64,000 nt of DNA from Hydractinia symbiolongicarpus (taxonomy: Eukaryota; Cnidaria; Hydrozoa; Anthoathecata; Hydractiniidae). A program made the position numbers and the translations under genes. The notes beneath the pieces are model-generated. The model did not search any database, was not told where the DNA came from, and worked only from the letters and a program-made list of their open reading frames with translations. The DNA lies in contig NC_079883.1 of the NCBI RefSeq assembly GCF_029227915.1, positions 22,196,001-22,260,000 on the forward strand, in the 5' to 3' direction. This document shows, in pieces, positions 21,546-33,848 of the stretch (position 1 is the first letter of the stretch; each line of letters begins with the position of its first letter).

Positions 21546-22795
21546 TTATTTAAAGTTATAATGTTTGCCAACTGCAACCTTGAATTGTAGGAGACTATTT
21601 AATTTTCTGATATTATCTGGCAAACTATTCCAAAGCTTTGGAGATGAATATAAAAATGTTCTATTAAAACGCCTTGCACAACTTCGATGGGAAACTAACA
21701 TATTACTTGTAGATGATCTGGTGCTGTGACAATGGTTGCTTGTAATCAATGTTAGCTTATTGCTCAAATATGTAGGTGCAATCTCATGGACAGCTTTAAA
21801 AATGGAAATACTTGAGTTGAAATTAAATAGAGAGTTCAGATCTGAAGCATCTCTACCCAAGAAAGTGTTTATGTTAGAAAATAATTTATTCACCTTTTTT
21901 AAAGATGAGTTATTAGCATTACACCATGTTGGTGAACAATAATATAAATATGGCATGACAAGAGCATTCATGAGTAATTGTTTTGTTTCATCGTTTAAGT
22001 ATGAACTAGTGTATCTTATTTTATTGAATTTATAATATGATTTACTAACAACGCTTTTGATGTGACTTTTCCAACTCAGGTTACTATCAAAGATAACCCC
22101 CAGGTACTTCACCTTCTTTCTTGAAGTTAATTCAATGCCATCGTATGATATAATGATGTCTGTGCATGCTTTAAGTTTTGTTTTATTTCCAAAAAAGATC
22201 ACTACAATTTATCAGTATTTACTTTATTAATGGTGACTTAATTAATGTGGATCCATTGCTTGACATTATTTAATTCAATTTCAAGTGCAGATTTAAGTTC
22301 AATAGGAGAATTACAGCTTTGAATAATTATTGTGTCGTCTGCATACAGATGGAAGTAAGAGTTGTGAATTGCAGATTCTAAATCATTAATATAAACAAGA
22401 AACAATAACGGTCCAAGGACTGATCCTTGAGGGACTCCATAGGACTCCTCTGGTATCACATCTGACATAGTGTGTTCACCAAGGTGACTTAGTGTCTATT
22501 AGAAAGGTAAGACTCCAACCAATCAAAAGAACCATCTCGAAAACCATAACAGTATAACTATTTTAAAAGAATTTTATGGTCCACTGTATCAAAAGCCTTT
22601 TTAAAATCTATCTAAACAGCACCAACATATTTGCCTTAACCTATTTCATTTAAAATATAATCTGACACATCAATCGCAGCAGTAGAAGTGGAATGGAGAT
22701 TTTAAAAACCAGATTGTTTGCAATTTAATAAATTATTCTCCAATAGAAACTCAACCAGGCTCTTTTATTTTTCCAACATGATGGAACATAACCAG
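21546..22795 (-). mobile_element. LINE ORF2 3' half (reverse transcriptase to C-terminus), broken
   Basis: Reading the minus strand from 22795: HST-type palm entry, IDFKKAFDTVDH (motif A), then [12 protein letters not shown] (motif B) and YADDT (catalytic motif C) at about 22238-22468. A 218-codon stretch (22202-21546) follows with KVKYLGVIFDSNLSWK and the C-terminal domain. Stops and frameshifts between pieces show it is inactive. It belongs to a non-LTR clade of jockey/CR1 type. The 5' half lies at 23983-25124, separated by a satellite block. Confidence 0.8.
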
Positions 22796-22984
22796 TAGTT
22801 GAATTTCCGCGCCCGAAGGCGTAGGAAATTCTTTAAAACCGTCGTTTTTTCTTTCGGAGCATTTTTTAAGAAAAAATCGACCCTGGGATTTCACGTTCCT
22901 CTGAGATGAGGATAGATAACTGATTAACTAACTAATCCTGCCCCAAATGGTCAATTGCAACGTCACAGATTTAAACTTCGTACC

Positions 22985-23790
22985 CAAGCTCCCTAAGTAC
23001 CGGGAAGTCATCTAAATGACGTTTCAGGCCAAAATTGGTATTTGTTTTTAACAAAATTTGGCACAGTTAACAAAAAAAGTATGCTGAACATAACGGTGAC
23101 ATCATAATTTTGATTATTGTCACCTAAATGTCATTTTAGGCCAAAATTGGTCCAAAAATTAAAACTACTTTATTTTCAACAAAATTTGACACAGTTAACG
23201 TATGCTGAACATGATGGTGACATCAAAATTTTAGTTTTTTGCCACCTTAATTGTCATTTTAGGCCAAAATTGGTCCAAAAATTAAAACTACTTTATTTTC
23301 AACAAAATTTGGCACAGTAAACAAATAAAGTATGCTGAACATGGTGGTGAGATCAAAATTTTGATTTTTTGTCACCTTAAATGTCATTTTAGGCCAAAAT
23401 TGGTCCAAAATTTAAAACTACTTCATTTTTAACAAAAATTGGCAAAGTTAACAAAAAAAAGTATGCTGAACATAATGGTGACATCAAAATTTTGATTTTG
23501 TCACCTAAATGCCATTTTAGGCCAAAATTAGTCCAAAAATTAAAACCACTTCATTTTCGGTCAAATTTGGCACAGTTAGCAAATAAAATATGCTAAAAAT
23601 GATGATGATAGAAAAATGTGATTTTTTGTCACCTAAATGTCATTTCAGGCCAAAATTTGTCCAAAAATTAAAACTACTTTATTTTCGACAAAAAATTGGC
23701 ACAGTTAATAAAAAAAGTATGGTGAAAATGATGGTCACATCAAAATTTTGATTTTTTGTCAACTAAATGCCGTTTAAGACCATACACGTT
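22985..23790. repeat. About 128-bp satellite, six to seven units, inside the LINE
   Basis: The block GGCCAAAATTGG recurs at about 23027, 23139, 23262, 23392, 23520 and 23648, with a decayed copy near 23777. The spacing settles at 128-130 bp. Each unit also has AAACTACTTTATTTTC, GGCACAGTTAAC, GTATGCTGAACAT and a GACATCAAAATTTTGATTTT stretch. Flanking spacer at 22796-22984 and 23791-23982 shows nothing else recognisable. Short open frames across it follow the repeat and are not genes. Confidence 0.85.
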
Positions 23791-23982
23791 TAAATCGCAA
23801 GACTTTCAACCATAGATGATAGGCTGTATTTTTTGTTAGCCTTTTTTTTTAAAATGTGAGTTTATTATGATACGTTTCGTTTTGTTTGCGTTTGTTGTAA
23901 GATATAATGTCACTTGTGTGCTTTATCTTCAGAGCTTCATGCTCCAAACCTCTTCGAATGTCTGGCATGATAACACAACAAA

Positions 23983-25124
23983 TTAGCAGGTTGTCATCAA
24001 ATATTTTGGTAGCGAGCGGAAATTCTTAGAGCCCCCAGGGCTTCTTGTTAATGATTTGTTAAACAATTTGGTGAGAACAGGTGAAAAAACTTGGAGGCCA
24101 GCTTTCAACACTCTCACTCCTATCTTATCTGTACCCGTGGCCTTATTGTTTCTTAGACCAGTTATTATTTTGGTAACAGTATTTTCATCAACTTCTTTAA
24201 ATATAAAGTTTTTATCATTACATTTTATGTTGACATCAGATGCGTCAGAAGTAAATTTTTGAGCAAGGGTACTACCGATGGTAGCAAAGAAGGAGTTGAA
24301 AGAGTTCGAAATACCTTTAGGGTCATTTATTTCCATGCCGTTCTTAGAGATGGAAGATGGAACATTCTTGTTCTCTTTATCAGGAACAAGTTCCTTAAGA
24401 GTTTTCCATAGGCGTTTAGGATCCGATGCGTCCTCATTTATTTTATTGCCATAATGATGACCTTTCAACCTTTCTTTCATTTTATTGACTTGATTTCTTT
24501 TGGAATTGAATTTGTCCCATTTAGCAATTAATTTAGTTTTTGAGGCTTTTTTCTTTAAGAAATCCCTCTCTTTTATAGCATGAATAAGGTCGTCATTTAG
24601 CCATTGAGGGCATTTTTCTTTGACACGGCTAGATTTAACAGGAGCATGTTGATCAATTATATTATCAACAACTTTATTAAAGATATTACAAGCTATGTCA
24701 AGATTGTCTTTATTTAAAATTTTATTCCAGTTTACAGAATGCAAGTCATACAAAAAGTTTTCTTTGTTAAAGTTCTTAAAAGATCTTGATTTAATAACTT
24801 TTGCAGGAATTTTAACCTTTTTCCATTTACGAATGGCATATATAAAAGAGTGGTCACTCAGACCCATATCAAGACAGAGGAGTGACATATATGCTCACTG
24901 TTGGAAACAAAGAGATCAATTAAAGTAGATGAAGAAATAGTTGTGTGAGTATCCTTATCAATAAACTGCTTCAAGTTACAGGAGACAAGACAATCTTTCA
25001 GAATTCTAGTCAAGTTATTAGGTTTATTAAAATTGCAGTTTAAATCACCTAAGATGAAAACTTCTGGATTTTTCGGAAGGTTTTTTAAGCAGTCCTTGAT
25101 ATATCGAGACAGTCGTTTCACCAT
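23983..25124 (-). mobile_element. LINE ORF2 5' half (endonuclease end and linker)
   Basis: Minus-strand frames at 25124-24858 encode FILGDLNCNFNKP and a TLIDLFVSN motif, the C-terminal part of an APE-type endonuclease. A 301-codon frame at 24888-23983 continues with GLSDHSFIYAIRKWK, the long linker (CPQWLNDDLIHAIKERD) and NNKATGTDKIGVRVLK, the start of the reverse transcriptase domain. One frameshift separates the two frames. It joins in order and strand with 21546-22795 across the satellite. Confidence 0.8.
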
Positions 25125-26480
25125 GACAAGATCTTTTCCCTTTGCAGGTGGGTCATTTTTCGCGCTTGTACGAAGATGGGCAATTTTCTACGAAGATTGG
25201 CATTACAATTGCTGTACAAAAATTATGCAACGAATAATTTGGTTTAGAAATGAATATCTAAGCATTGCTAAATACATTCAGTAAACATTATAAGATCTTA
25301 AATATTCTCTGAACGTTAATTTTTGACCATTATTATCTAATGATTGTACCAACTTCGTACAACCTAAATAACTGTGTACGAGGTTGGGCAACGTCATTGC
25401 TCCCACTTAAAACTTGATTCTTATTCATACCAACTTTACGACTTCAAATACTATATACGAGGTTGGGCCTACTTAAATTCTTCTAATTTATTTGAATTTT
25501 TCTGATTTGAACCAACTTCATACAACTGAGATAACTTTGTACGACGTTGGGCCCACTTCACTTCTTCTACTTAGGTTGAATTTTTTTGAACAATACTAGC
25601 TTTGTACAACTTGGAATTTTTTTCTCCGAAGTTTTCGTTTCATAGCACGTGGAACGTTGTCTGTTCTTCCACATAAAAAATCCATTATTGTTTTATCAGT
25701 CTGTTCGGGTATTATTACGGAATTCCGTTTAGTCCTTTCAACTTCCAACCATTCCTAAAATGTTTCTTCCATGTACCTCTTTTCAGTCTCCATTGTGCTA
25801 AACATAAAAACACGCGTTCAAAGTTTTAATGTAAATTTTAAAATGTGTGTTCGAAAAAGTACTCGAAGAGGATTCGAAATTTACCTACCTTTTCCTATCG
25901 AAATAACTTAAAAGGTTAGAAAAAATAATATATTGAAAGTTTTTGCGTTCTTCTCCGTTCTCACTCAATTATTAACAAAACCATGCTTACAAAAACAGTT
26001 TCGTACGAGCCACGCAAAAAAATCAAACTACCATAAAAAGGCCGTCCAAATATAAAAAGCCTAACAGGTCCTGGGGACGACGTTAATGATATTTTAAAAA
26101 AGTTATTATTTTATTATAAAAGTTTTATTTTTTGACGATATTTGCCGCTGTACGAAGATGGTCAGTTTTGTACGAGGATGGTCACTCTCAGCGCTACGGC
26201 AAAAAAGCACAACTTCGTACAGTGAATGACATCGTACGGAACATACGTATTAGTTGAAGAAACACCAGGCAGGATTTTGCATTTCTGCCTCTTTTTGCAG
26301 CACTAACCAGAATAGTTGTGAAAAACTGACCATTACTTGGGCCATCGAGACAAATGAAAACAAGCCAAAAATTTGTCCCTACAAAGCGCTTCGCTAGCTC
26401 CCAGACGGTATGAAACTCCGTAATGAAAATCTGTCGATTCAAGAAAAAGAACTTGTACGGGAATATGAAATAGACTTCAT
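25125..26480. repeat. Cluster of diverged palindromic repeats (CCAACTTCGTAC / GTACGAGGTTGG)
   Basis: Around 25345-25560 the pair CCAACTTCGTACAA ... GTACGAGGTTGGGC recurs about three times at about 95-100-bp steps. Related GTACGAAGATGG(G/T)C motifs occur at about 25165 and 26153. A solo AACCTCG-type MITE end lies at about 26044-26086. The reverse complement of a piece of the NXPE 3' flank lies at about 26385-26430. No gene is recognised. Confidence 0.5.
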
Positions 26481-27528
26481 AAGATGAACAATTATTAATA
26501 CACTATAATGAATACAACATTTTTTCTCATTATACCTGTAAAAAAGAATGATAATAAAAATAATAATAATAAATATTACATATTTAAAGTGGCTAGCCTA
26601 GAAAACCACAAAAACCTATAGTTAGTGGATTTTCACTGTGGGCCACTAGAACAAAAATATGTTTGTTATATTAGAAGTAAGTGACAGCAAAAACTGCTAT
26701 TCATTCCATGCGTTCTTAGGTATTATGGCCTGAATCTTAGAAATTTATGTGGTGAAAAGGTACATATTGTAAAATAATCAAGTACCTTAAAAAACGACAG
26801 AAGTTTATTTCTAAATTTATAATTATCAAAGTCACACCATTTCAACATCACTATGTAAGTATAGGTATATATGAAAATATAAACAACAGATCACAAGATT
26901 AAAGAAATCCAGTTAAATAAAGTTAAAAAGAAATGTAAAGTCATATTGGCGAAACTAGTGTACGATTTTCGGTTGAGGGAAAACACGGACGTTTCACGGT
27001 CAAACTCTCACAAAAAAAGCTTTGATTAAAGAAGAACTACAAGTAGATATCTAAAGTAAAGCAAGGCTAAACTAACACACCTAAGACTACACAATAGGAC
27101 AGGTTTAAAGTTAGAAAACAAAGAATCTGTGAAAAATTCAGCCCCTATTTTTCAAGAGGTGACCAGGTGAATGGCGTGTTTTCCCTCAAATCATATTGGC
27201 TACCCTGAAAAATGCGGACTTGTTATTGGTTTAAAAGTATCACGTGACATTTTCCGACCCGGAGAATGCACGAGCAAGCGCAATAGCTATATGCACTTTA
27301 AAAATATAGCTATATATACACATATATGTATGGCTTCAATACTTCAAAATTTAGCTAAATAAATAACAAGGGTTCTTCAACTTCACATCATATTTCCAAA
27401 GGTATCAAGAGACGATCAATACATGTCGCAACATCTTTCTTCTTGTATATAAACAAACGAACCGGTGAAGGATTACGTAATGTATTTTTTTGTAAAAATC
27501 TAGTAAAAAGCACATCGTGCATGGATAT
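26481..27528. other. AT-rich spacer before duplication unit 3
   Basis: No exon, RNA gene or structured repeat recognised apart from short AAT-rich runs near 26548-26575. It ends where homology to 16549 begins. Confidence 0.45.
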
Positions 27529-30500
27529 CAAAGGGATGCCGGAACAATAGCAATTTGAGCAATCTGTCTCTATTTCTACCTCTATTTTTTAAACAAGGTT
27601 TTGTAAACATTCTAGGTACAGGGAATGTAATACACTTTATTCAATATAAAGCAGATTTAATTGTGGAAAGCAGAAAACACAAACTTAAATAGAAGCTATG
27701 AAGCAGCTAGCTAGGTAATAAACTCTTAGGAGAAAATATTAAAGTGTGCGAAAATAATTTTAAAATGTTTGCCATGCAACGACAGCAACAAGATTGTCAA
27801 TGGAGGATCTGGGACTTTATAATGTCGCCCTCACATACCTATTTGATATGCAGTAAGGGGAAAGGTGCTGCTAATTAAGCGATTTTTTAATTTAAGAGTA
27901 AGACAAAGCAATATTAGGCTATATATAACATTTTTTAAGATCCCAGTTCATCCCTATTTGATACGCAAGCACTAAATCTATCATTTTACCTTCCTAAATA
28001 TAAGGCTAAGCTCAGTGTAGTAGCTATGTACACAATTTAGAATAGGCGTGGCAGATATTCTTTTTCATTTATTCAAGCGATTTTTTACAGGTGATTCGAG
28101 CCACGTATCCTTAAAAAATGGTGGACAACAAATGATGTAATTTGCCAAATTAGGATTCCAGGATTTTGAATTTGTTAGCTTAATACTTCTTTACCATAAT
28201 GCCATTGAACATGCGTTTTTTTACGGCTCTCCATCGTTTTACAATATCGGAAAAAAGGAGGGTTTTTTTAAAAAAAACGTTGTTAGAGACGAAAACGTGT
28301 TTTCTCCAGTTTTTTAACTTCCTTGGTATCAATTTCTTTAAAATTTTCAGAAAAAGTTAATAATAATAAGATACAACTTATGTATACTTTTCATTAAAAA
28401 CAAAACGCAGCAAGAAAAGTTATCACGAAAGAACGTGTTTTCTCCTTATAAAAGCGTGATGTTTACCTCTTCCGATCCCAAAATAAGCTGCGATAGAGTG
28501 TTAGTTTTCCCGAAATTATCGTAAAGGTGTATTGGCATTCGTCATCCAAATTAGGCTAGATTAGGACGTATAAACGCATCTGCGCTGGCTTTGCGTAAAA
28601 GTTTCGCCAATGTGTTCATTTTTTTTTTCGAAGAGGAAGAAAGGCTAAACCAAACACACATTCCTGCGGATTGTGTAAATAAGAAAAAAAAGTGAGAGCT
28701 TATTTTAGGGACGGGGGAAGGAGGTGTAACGCTTAAATGATCTCCTACAAAAACTGTGTCCGTCTGTCTGTGACAGGCAAAGTGGATGTATTTATTTGCC
28801 TTTGATGTCGCCGAAAAAATTATGTCTCAAATGTTAATGGATAAATTAAAAGTCACGGCGTCAATAATTTAAACTAATGAAGCCATCAAAATACTTTTAA
28901 ACCCTCATATCTCTTCAACCGTTTGATAAAACCACGTAATCCTATATATTTTTTGATCAGTGTTCCAAGCTCTATAGTATAGAAGATACAGGTAAAACAT
29001 TTATTCAAATATATTTTTGTACATTGACAGGTATTTGTTGGACGTCAGCGAAATTTTTAAACACTTATAACTCCCTAACCGTTCGTCGAAATTACGTGAC
29101 CTTATACATTATCTTAATCATGTTTTTAATTTCTCCACAAGGAAATAAACACTTAAACAAATTACTAAAAATGTTCGTATTTATATGAACGGGCCACTGC
29201 TGAAGTCATTAAAATTTAAGTGACGGTTCCCTTTTCTATTGTTTTTCTGCCTAAGAGGATTTCTCTACGGGCCTTATCCACTAATTAGGAAAAGCGGCGC
29301 TTTTCCGGGGGACAGGAAGTGGTGGTTGGGGTTTCGGTACTATGTCTACTAGAGTCGCAACCTCATTCTTAGGGTCTTATTCCCCTGAAGCCGTTATTGC
29401 GGAGCGGCCAACAGTTTTCGCCGCTATTGAATTCATCAAAAAGGTGAAATATCTTTTATTGAGTTTAGCAGAGGCGTTGATACGTGTAAATATGGTATTC
29501 GATGTGAAAATCGTTTTGGAACGACACTTATCATTAATAGCAGTTAATAGTCTTAAATGGAATACTTCCTGCTTTTTCCAGGCTAATCCCCTTGGTTATT
29601 AGCTCTTAACCTTTTCAGTAACCTTTGTTTCTTCACATGCTAAAAATCTTTTACGTATTTTTCGACTCAAAAAGTACTACAAAGAAAACAACGTGAAAAC
29701 GGTTTAACATGATTTGCTTAAATATTTTCATGAGCGCATTCCCTGTATCAAAAATGAAGAAAAAGAGTTAGAAAAAAGATTAGGTTGTTAACGCTTTTAT
29801 TTTCTAAGAATATGTTTAATCACTAGTTGTTAACCCGTGTAAAATCCCCGGGGTCGCTCGTCCTTCATATATTGCATTTTACGGACAGACAATCAAAATA
29901 CGGCTATTACCATAGGACTGCTCATTACCCGCGGGAAAGTCCACGGGGTCGTCCGTCTAATTTAGTTATTGATCCATCCTTTTGTTTTACAATTATTCAT
30001 TAGTAAAGAGAATAAAGGTTAATTTTAAAATCATTCTTGGCGAATTAAAAAGCGCTTTAATAACACATCTTAAATATAAAATATGTATACGTGTCAAAAT
30101 CATGAAGAGAGTTGGAGGACATATTATTCGAAAACGAAATTCAACCTTACTTCTTTTATTGTGGGTTATTGCAATCGGCCTGATTTTAAACATCGTGTTT
30201 TATAACAGAACAAATTTAATCGCACCACTGACCATCACAAGCTACTACCATGACTCATATTCAGAAAAGGCATCTACTGAAATTACTTGGAGGAGTATCC
30301 TGAAACCATGCGAAGGAAAAACAGCATGGAGTAGAAGGGTTAAAGATAAATCCAAACGAACAAACGTAAGTTTAAGTGAGTTTTCTTTAACTTTTAATGG
30401 GTTAAGTGGTCGCGCGGAACTCGTAATCAATACGTATGACTCAAACGGAGAAAAAAAGCAGGCTGGAGGAGATTCTTGGATGATTCGAGTAAATGGAGCC

Positions 30501-31502
30501 GCGTCCATATATGTCCAAATGCGAGACAACAACGACGGATCGTATCACGCCTATTTTGAACTACCAGAAGTGGGCACATATAAAGTCGTAGCAATATTAG
30601 AGTTCAGTTTGTGTGATGGTTTACGTGACCCTCCACCATGGTGGTTTACAAATGGAACTCAACACGGTAAATTTCAAACCGCCTTACTGAACGATGACGA
30701 TGCCTATACGCAGGAGACTAAAGCGTTTACACTTGATCATAAACATCTTAAAAAGCCTACAGGACTTAATACACAGAAGCAAAACTGTAAATACTTGAAC
30801 AAACCTGGCTACTGGAAACTACAAAAAAAACAATTCAAATACGTTTCGTATGAGCAAGAAAAATTTTTAAGTAAACAGCCCACCAAAAAATATACAGCAA
30901 TTTGGGTATATGGCGACTCAGTTAGTGCTGTGTTCTCAAGATATGTGAAATACACCGTCTGTCCTTATTTTGAATTTTGTCACGTGACTTACACGTGGCT
31001 GTACCCACTGGGAATTGGCATTCCATATAAAAGCTACAAGCACAAAGAGTTTGACAGTAAATTAATTTTAAATAAATTAAAAGATTTATTATCGAAGAAA
31101 ATGATGGCAACCAAACGCAGTGTCTTCTTGATGAATATAGGACTTCACGCTATTTCTTGTTTGACTTTTAAACAGTTAACATCATTGTTTACTGACATTA
31201 TAAAATTAATTAAGACATTGAAGAAAACACAAGAAGTACCGCAAATTATTTGGAAAAACACCACACCATCTTTTCGAAACGTCAATAGAGAAACTTTGAG
31301 ATTTTTAACAAAACATCGCATCATGTTATGGAATGCGTTCGTGAAAGAAGTAGCATGTAAAGAAGGAATACCTGTATTGAATGTTCATGACATCGGTGCA
31401 GCTTATCCGAATGGAACTCTTGATGGAATCCATTTTAAAAATGGCACCTTTGAAAGCGCTGCACAAACTCTTGTAAATCATATTGATAAAGGTTTTAACT
31501 AG
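27529..31502 (+). repeat. Segmental duplication unit 3 (NXPE copy 3)
   Basis: Colinear with 16549-20530 over 3.97 kb, differing mainly by single-base changes and short indels in homopolymers. Similarity ends at the stop codon of the NXPE gene: TTTTAACTAG is followed by different sequence in the two units. The last 300 coding bases are more diverged than the rest. Confidence 0.85.
30102..31502 (+). CDS. NXPE-family-like PC-esterase protein, copy 3
   Basis: Intronless, 466 residues, about ten residue changes from copy 2. Changes include HLKK for HPTK near 215, DIIKLIK for DIVKMIK near 367, and an altered C-terminus (QTLVNHIDKG). The anchor, neurexophilin-like domain, G-D-S, N-x-G-L-H and D-x-x-H motifs are intact. 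Differences cluster in the last quarter of the gene. As in copy 2, an upstream in-frame ATG (29982) is considered unlikely. Likely functional. Confidence 0.82.
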   Translation: MKRVGGHIIRKRNSTLLLLLWVIAIGLILNIVFYNRTNLIAPLTITSYYHDSYSEKASTEITWRSILKPCEGKTAWSRRVKDKSKRTNVSLSEFSLTFNGLSGRAELVINTYDSNGEKKQAGGDSWMIRVNGAASIYVQMRDNNDGSYHAYFELPEVGTYKVVAILEFSLCDGLRDPPPWWFTNGTQHGKFQTALLNDDDAYTQETKAFTLDHKHLKKPTGLNTQKQNCKYLNKPGYWKLQKKQFKYVSYEQEKFLSKQPTKKYTAIWVYGDSVSAVFSRYVKYTVCPYFEFCHVTYTWLYPLGIGIPYKSYKHKEFDSKLILNKLKDLLSKKMMATKRSVFLMNIGLHAISCLTFKQLTSLFTDIIKLIKTLKKTQEVPQIIWKNTTPSFRNVNRETLRFLTKHRIMLWNAFVKEVACKEGIPVLNVHDIGAAYPNGTLDGIHFKNGTFESAAQTLVNHIDKGFN

Positions 31503-33848
31503 TAGTTGTGCGATTGTAAATTTGTTGTAATTTCACCAAGGTTAATATGTAGCATGTTTCGTTGCAAGTTTGATCTTAAGACTTCCCGCCTATTTTTCAA
31601 ATTTAAATACCCGTAAAATTAGTAAGCGCCTAGAAACCAGGTTGGCAAAAAAACAAGACCCAGCGTATTTTGTTGGAAGTTAATGCGAACAGACTTTCAC
31701 AACTAGGTTATCACATTAAGCTCAATGAAACATTCTACTACTCTCTGGTGTGTAATAGAAGTCCTCTCCTCCCATTTTTCCAACCTCAACCCCTGGCTAA
31801 TAATATTTGAGGTGATTATACAACCCCAACCCCCGTCTATTAAGCTCTCAATTATTGTTGGCATTCTGGTGACTTGTACTTAGATTCAATACGTCACTGC
31901 TAGTAACTCTCTTTGTGTTATATAAAGTGTGTTTGTAGCAGAAGAAGGACTTGATCCATTGTAGCCAAAACTGCAAGGCAACATTTAACGTCACGCTCTT
32001 TTAACAAAGCGACGTGTGTATGCAAATGTCATGTTTATCATTGCTTATTTGTTCAGTCAACCTCTACCGAGAATGTTTACATCGATTGGGATTTTGATTA
32101 TGAAAGGCAAGTATAATTAGATAATGATGAAACTAAAGAGCATTATTAGCACACATATTTGCATCGTTAACATACTTCTTTTTGCATCTTTTTGAGAGCA
32201 CAAAAAACAACTACTTTTTTAGTAAACATTGGTATCTCCAGGTGGCTAAAATCGTGAACAATGTACAGGTGCAAGTTTTACAAGTGAAGTCTCCAATAAG
32301 AGGGTCGGCGTGAGATCATCGCACGATAAACGATAACTTCTATTGTCATCGCCTCCTACTCAAGTATAAAAACTACAGCCCTCTGTAATTGCCGAACTAG
32401 AGAGATTCTTCTGATTTTTTAGGTTGCTACTCAATGACGATGCAAACAAATTCTTACATAGTCCCTTTTAACAATGTTTAATAAGAATATTAACTACTTT
32501 TTTAAGTAACGTTGATTATTTCGTTGTTCTTACAACGTCAAGGTTGTGCCATGCTTTGAGTAATTGGGTTGCTTTTGGATTGCATCTAGGTCGACATATA
32601 AAATTAAGAAAACAAATGTTAAGTTGGTCTTCTTTTTAAGTTAAGGATAACAGCTTGTTGCGAGAGAGGAATTATATTAGATGCGCTGCTAAAAGCGCAT
32701 GCGCGTAATTTGCGCGCTTGTTTGTAGCGCAGAATCGGCAAAGAACCTTTGTTTCCCGAAATCTTCTAAATCGGGAAGCATTGCAAACCGGACACAGTGC
32801 GTATGGTTCGATCTGTCGTAGCCAGAACTCAGTAGGGATAACTACACAGACGAGCCATGATAAACGTCTGCATAATATAATTATGTTGCTTTTTTGACTT
32901 CGTAGAAAAGTAGATATTTATTCTGAATGTTAAGTATACCACAAGCTTTCATAATGTCAACTGGCAACTGAGTTTCAAGTTCCAAAATTAAGCATGCACA
33001 CAAAGTAAACTTTCCATGAATATACATTGGAAAGTTTTTTACGTGAGTTTGCGTGAGTCGATCAGGGTTCATATGGGGGGAACTTGTGTAAAGGATTCAA
33101 TTCTACCCAATTTCTATTATTCTGTGCATACTGGAAAAACAGACTTCCAGATTGACCACAAATTTGCCTATACCCGAAGAGAAGTATTATTTAGGCCTAA
33201 TGAACAAACAATTAACACATTTTGGTGTCTTAAGCCAAGAATTTTGTTTTTTTAATTTTACATATGTACGCCGTAGTAAGTAACTCAGTGTCGCCACATC
33301 AATTTTTGTGGCATTTCTTATCAATTTTTGTGGCATTTCTTCTTTTATACAGAGTTCTAGCTGTGTTGTTAGGCCATCGTGCATATGTCGCATTTGGTAT
33401 TTGGTGCATAAACACGCCGTAACACGCCTTTTTTCCTGCTTTTTTCCTGCGAACAGACAGAATAACTTAGAATAGTCATAAGTCCGTGGAGAAATCTGTT
33501 CTGTAGATTTTAAACTGTCGTACATATATCCCATATCGGTATTTTGTGAATTTTCGTCCGTCTGTTAGCGCGAGGTACGGGGGTCCGATGTAAAACTGCT
33601 ACGCAACCTTTTAAACAGACGTATACAAAATTAAGGGAGGAGCACGCAGTTATTGATTGAGTGTTTTTACCTAAATAAAATACTCTGCACTATCGAGGCA
33701 AAATGTTGTTTGATAGCTTTAAAACTGGGTGAATAAGACAAAAAAATGTAATCTTATTGGAATTTATGGTAATGCTAAATACAATGCTACTTCAAATAAA
33801 TTAATAAATAAATAAATACATAAATAAATAAAAAATAAGACATAAAAA
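31503..33848. other. Spacer between the NXPE array and the cysteine-rich peptides
   Basis: No convincing gene. Observed: a 10-bp-arm hairpin AAACTTTCCA/TGGAAAGTTT at 33007-33037, a direct 22-bp duplication containing AATTTTTGTGGCATTTCTT at about 33298-33341, a GCGC-rich patch at about 32690-32745, and an (AATA)n stretch near 33798-33835. Minus-strand frames at 32881-33072 and 33187-33534 have no family resemblance. Confidence 0.45.

Larger units (their letters stand above)
16549..21895 (+). repeat. Segmental duplication unit 2 (NXPE copy 2)
   Basis: Its 5' 3.98 kb (16549-20530) is near-identical to 27529-31502, including long non-coding flank. Its 3' part (20531-21895) matches unit 1's 3' flank. 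It is thus a bridge between the other two units, as expected from unequal exchange. Embedded in it at 17243-17545 is a copy of the 3' end of the pogo-like element at 7840-8140, and at 18858-18990 a hairpin-type repeat. Confidence 0.8.

Noticed and set aside
22985-23790. Possible CRISPR-like array, because of regular spacing
   Set aside because: The whole 128-bp unit is repeated, not a short repeat with unique spacers, and the genome is clearly eukaryotic. It is a satellite.
33187-33534. 115-residue minus-strand frame
   Set aside because: Crosses a 22-bp direct duplication and homopolymers, with no signal, domain or splice context.
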